Shown piece after piece: positions 62,119 through 64,000 of a stretch of 64,000 bases of DNA; position 1 is the stretch's first letter, and each line of letters opens with the position of its first letter. The translations under genes and the position numbers were made by a program. The notes below the pieces were generated by a model. The model was not told the DNA's origin, did no database searches, and worked only from the letters and a program-made list of their open reading frames with translations. This DNA comes from Cavia porcellus (taxonomy: Eukaryota; Chordata; Mammalia; Rodentia; Caviidae): contig NW_026947691.1 in assembly GCF_034190915.1 (NCBI RefSeq), forward strand, positions 124,001 through 188,000, written 5' to 3'.

Positions 62119-64000
62119 ATAGGCACCACCCCGTGATGTTTTTCTCAGGCCCACTAGTGAATGTAATGTAACACACACCCGTACAATGCGCAACACCCCG
62201 TGATGTATTTCTCACTCCCACTAGTGAATGTAATGTAACACACACCCGTACAATGCGCACCACCCCGTGATGTTTTTCTCACGCTCACTAGTGAATGTAA
62301 TGTAACACACACCCGTACAATGCGCACCACCCCGTGATGTTTTTCTCACTCCCACTAGTGAATGTAATGTAACACACACCCGTACAATGCGCACCACCCC
62401 GTGATGTTTTTCTCACTGCCACCAGTGAATGTAATGTAACACACACCCGTACAATGCGCACCACCCCGTGATGTTTTTCTCACTGCCACCAGTGAATGTA
62501 ATGTAACACACACCCGTACAATGCGCACCACCCCGTGATGTTTTTCTCACTCCCACCAGTGAATGTAATGTAACACACACCCGTACAATGCGCACCACCC
62601 CGTGATGTTTTTCTCACTCCCACCAGTGAATGTAATGTAACACACACCCGTACAATGCGCACCACCCCGTGATGTTTTTCTCACTCCCACCAGTGAATGT
62701 AATGTAACACACACCCGTACAATGCGCACCACCCCGTGATGTTTTTCTCACTCCCTCCAGTGAATGTAATGTAACACACACCCGTACAATGCACACCACC
62801 CCGTGATGTTTTTCTCACTGCCACCAGTGAATGTAATGTAACACACACCCGTACAATGCGCACCACCCCGTGATGTTTTTCTCACTGCCACCAGTGAATG
62901 TAATGTAACACACACCCGTTCAATGCGCACCACCCCGTGATGTTTTTCTCACTCCCACCAGTGAATGTAATGTAACACACACCCGTACAATGCGCACCCC
63001 CCCGTGATGGTTTTCTCACTCCTACTAGTGAATGTAATGTAACACACACCCGTACAATGCGCACCACCCCGTGATGTTTTTCTCACTCCCACCAGTGAAT
63101 GTAATGTAACACACACCCGTACAATGCGCACCACCCCGTGATGTTTTTCTCACTCCCACCAGTGAATGTATTGTAACACACACCCGTACAATGCGCACAA
63201 CCCCGTGATGTTTTTCTCACTCCCACCAGTGAATGTAATGTAACACACACCCGTAAAATGCGCACCACCCCGTGATGTTTTTCTCACTCCCACCAGTGAA
63301 TATAATTTAACACACACCCGTACAATGCGCACCACCCCGTGATGTTTTTCTCACTCCCACTAGTAAATGTAATGTAACACACATCCGTACAATGCGCACC
63401 ACCCCGTGATGTTTTTCTCACTCCCACTAGTGAATGTAATGTAACACACACCCGTACAATGCGCACCACCCGTGATGTTTTTCTCACTCCCAGTAGTGAA
63501 TGTAATGTAACACATACCCGTACAATGCACACCACCCCGTGATGTTTTTCTCACTCCCACTAGTGAATGTAATGTAACACACACCCGTACAATGCGCACC
63601 ACCCCGTGATGTTTTTCTCACTCCCACTAGTGAATGTAATGTAACACACACCCGTACAATGCGCACCACCCCGTGATGTTTTTCTCACTCCCACTAGTGA
63701 ATGTAATGTAACACACACCCGTACAATGCGCACCACCCCGTGATGTTTTTCTCACTCCCACTAGTGAATGTAATGTAACACACACCCGTACAATGCGCAC
63801 CACCCCGTGATGTTTTTCTCACTCCCACCAGTGAATGTAATGTAACACACAGCCGTACAATGCGCACCCCCCCGTGATGTTTTTCTCACTCCCACTAGTG
63901 AATGTAATGTAACACACACCCGTACAATGCGCACCCCCCCGTGATGTTTTTCTCACTCCCAATAGTGAATGTAATGTAACACACACCCGTACAATGCGCA
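62119..64000 (+). repeat. Block F unit F5 (cut by window end)
   Basis: ATAGG (62119), X, GCGCAACACC, S, Q, T, T, P run, CCCTCCAG (62753), GATGG (about 63007), GCGCACAACC, GTAATTTAAC and ATCCGTAC (about 63.38 kb) repeat F2 and F4. From there it takes the block C order (CCAC3 near 63.47 kb, CAGTAG, ACATACCC) and ends in Q, P and C7 monomers. The final 26 bases (63975-64000) are an incomplete monomer. Confidence 0.8.

Larger units (their letters stand above)
1..64000 (+). repeat. 67-bp satellite array, 955 full monomers, single orientation
   Basis: Every stretch of the window is a variant of one 67-bp monomer. Phasing from TGTAACACAC at base 1, the last complete monomer ends at 63974. 955 x 67 is 63985, and the 11-base shortfall is fully explained by the single-base indels I could find (19 deletions, 8 insertions). 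No inverted monomer, foreign insertion or gap was seen. Landmarks inside the monomer are GTAC (15-18), TGCGCA (21-26), a C tract (27-33), a T5 tract (40-44) and a variable segment (48-58). An FspI-type TGCGCA site occurs in nearly every unit, so a digest should give a 67-bp ladder. I do not recognise the family by name. Large arrays of this kind are typical of eukaryotic heterochromatin; the organism cannot be named from this sequence. Confidence 0.98.

Noticed and set aside
1..64000. Hundreds of minus-strand open frames of 60-128 residues
   Set aside because: They are the same monomer read in rotating frames (67 is not a multiple of 3), start mostly at GTG, overlap one another every 67 bp, and their length depends only on whether a monomer carries the TGA. 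There is no promoter, ribosome-binding or splice context and no domain resemblance. The + strand has stops in every frame within a few monomers.
1..64000. CRISPR array
   Set aside because: Regular spacing first suggests direct repeats, but there are no unique spacers: the whole 67-bp period is repeated, and no cas genes are present.
1..64000. CENP-B box or telomere repeat
   Set aside because: I looked for the TTCG....CGGGA pattern and for TTAGGG/TTTAGGG runs on both strands and saw none. A centromeric role is not excluded by this, only unsupported.
1..64000. Canonical G-quadruplexes on the minus strand
   Set aside because: Each monomer has about three G runs of 3-4, but they are roughly 14-20 bases apart, too far for the usual loop limit. 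Only the C7 variant is kept as a weaker structural point.
1..64000. T5/T7 tracts as Pol III terminators
   Set aside because: They recur every 67 bp and no A-box/B-box promoter, tRNA-like or 5S-like sequence accompanies them.
1..64000. Nucleosome phasing (5 monomers = 335 bp, about two chromatosomes)
   Set aside because: The numbers fit, but any short period has a multiple near 167 or 334. Nothing in the HOR structure favours multiples of 5 apart from one local duplication.
1..64000. Teleost-like ACATTACATT motif as evidence of a fish genome
   Set aside because: The minus strand contains TTACATTACATTCAC, which recalls motifs common in fish repeats, but ten bases repeated by amplification cannot place the organism.
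1..64000. Simple assembly artefact for the whole window
   Set aside because: Private mutations distributed in a nested, copy-specific way (B2/B4, B3/B5, block F marks) are hard to produce by misassembly. Artefact remains possible only for the near-perfect E1/E2 duplication.

Overview
The whole 64 kb is one uninterrupted tandem satellite array. The unit is a 67-bp monomer, always in the same orientation: 955 complete monomers (1-63974) plus 26 bases of the next one. I found no protein-coding gene, RNA gene, transposon, unique-sequence spacer, telomere repeat or CRISPR array. Both ends of the window lie inside the array, so the locus is longer than 64 kb. Hundreds of short head-to-tail monomers organised into multi-kilobase higher-order repeats (HORs) point to heterochromatic DNA of a eukaryote (centromeric, pericentromeric, subtelomeric or a sex/B-chromosome block). 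The sequence does not reveal the clade or the chromosomal position.

Monomer anatomy, numbered 1-67 from TGTAACACAC at window base 1: CA-rich run 4-14; GTAC 15-18; TGCGCA 21-26; C-rich tract 27-33 (CCACCCC, or C7 when A29 becomes C); GTGA 34-37; T5 tract 40-44; TCAC 46-49; a variable segment 48-58 that defines most subtypes; then GTGAATGTAA 58/59-67. The consensus has about 49% G+C, C much commoner than G on the + strand (23 against 10 per monomer), and three CpGs. Useful subtype names: P (CACTCCCACCAG), Q (CACTCCCACTAG), R (CACGCCCACTAG), S (CACGCTCACTAG), T (CACTGCCACCAG), U (CACTCCTACTAG), X (CAGGCCCACTAG), plus rare diagnostic changes such as ATAGG in place of ATGCG, CCCGGG, ACCGGT and GTGACTG.

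Layout: block A (1-8.5 kb), mosaic 37/38-mer units of about 2.5 kb, with small 3-mer and 9-mer duplications; block B (about 9.25-32.77 kb), one partial and five full copies of a 54-mer (3617 bp) or 68/69-mer (4555/4622 bp) HOR, the long form carrying an extra 1005 bp; block C (32.77-36.7 kb), a 36-mer of 2410 bp; a B-like stretch (36.7-39.0 kb); block D (39.0-42.4 kb), an 18/19-mer of 1206/1273 bp; a C-like stretch (42.4-43.48 kb); block E (43485-51658), two copies of a 61-mer of exactly 4087 bp; block F (51.66-64 kb), 24-mer (1609 bp), 40-mer (2681 bp) and 62-mer (4155 bp) units. The same few multi-monomer cassettes recur in different orders across blocks, as expected from repeated unequal exchange or segmental amplification. 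Boundaries between blocks are approximate because neighbouring monomers are nearly identical.

There are no genes to act together. Open frames exist only on the minus strand and are products of the repeat. The interest lies in the array's architecture and evolution.
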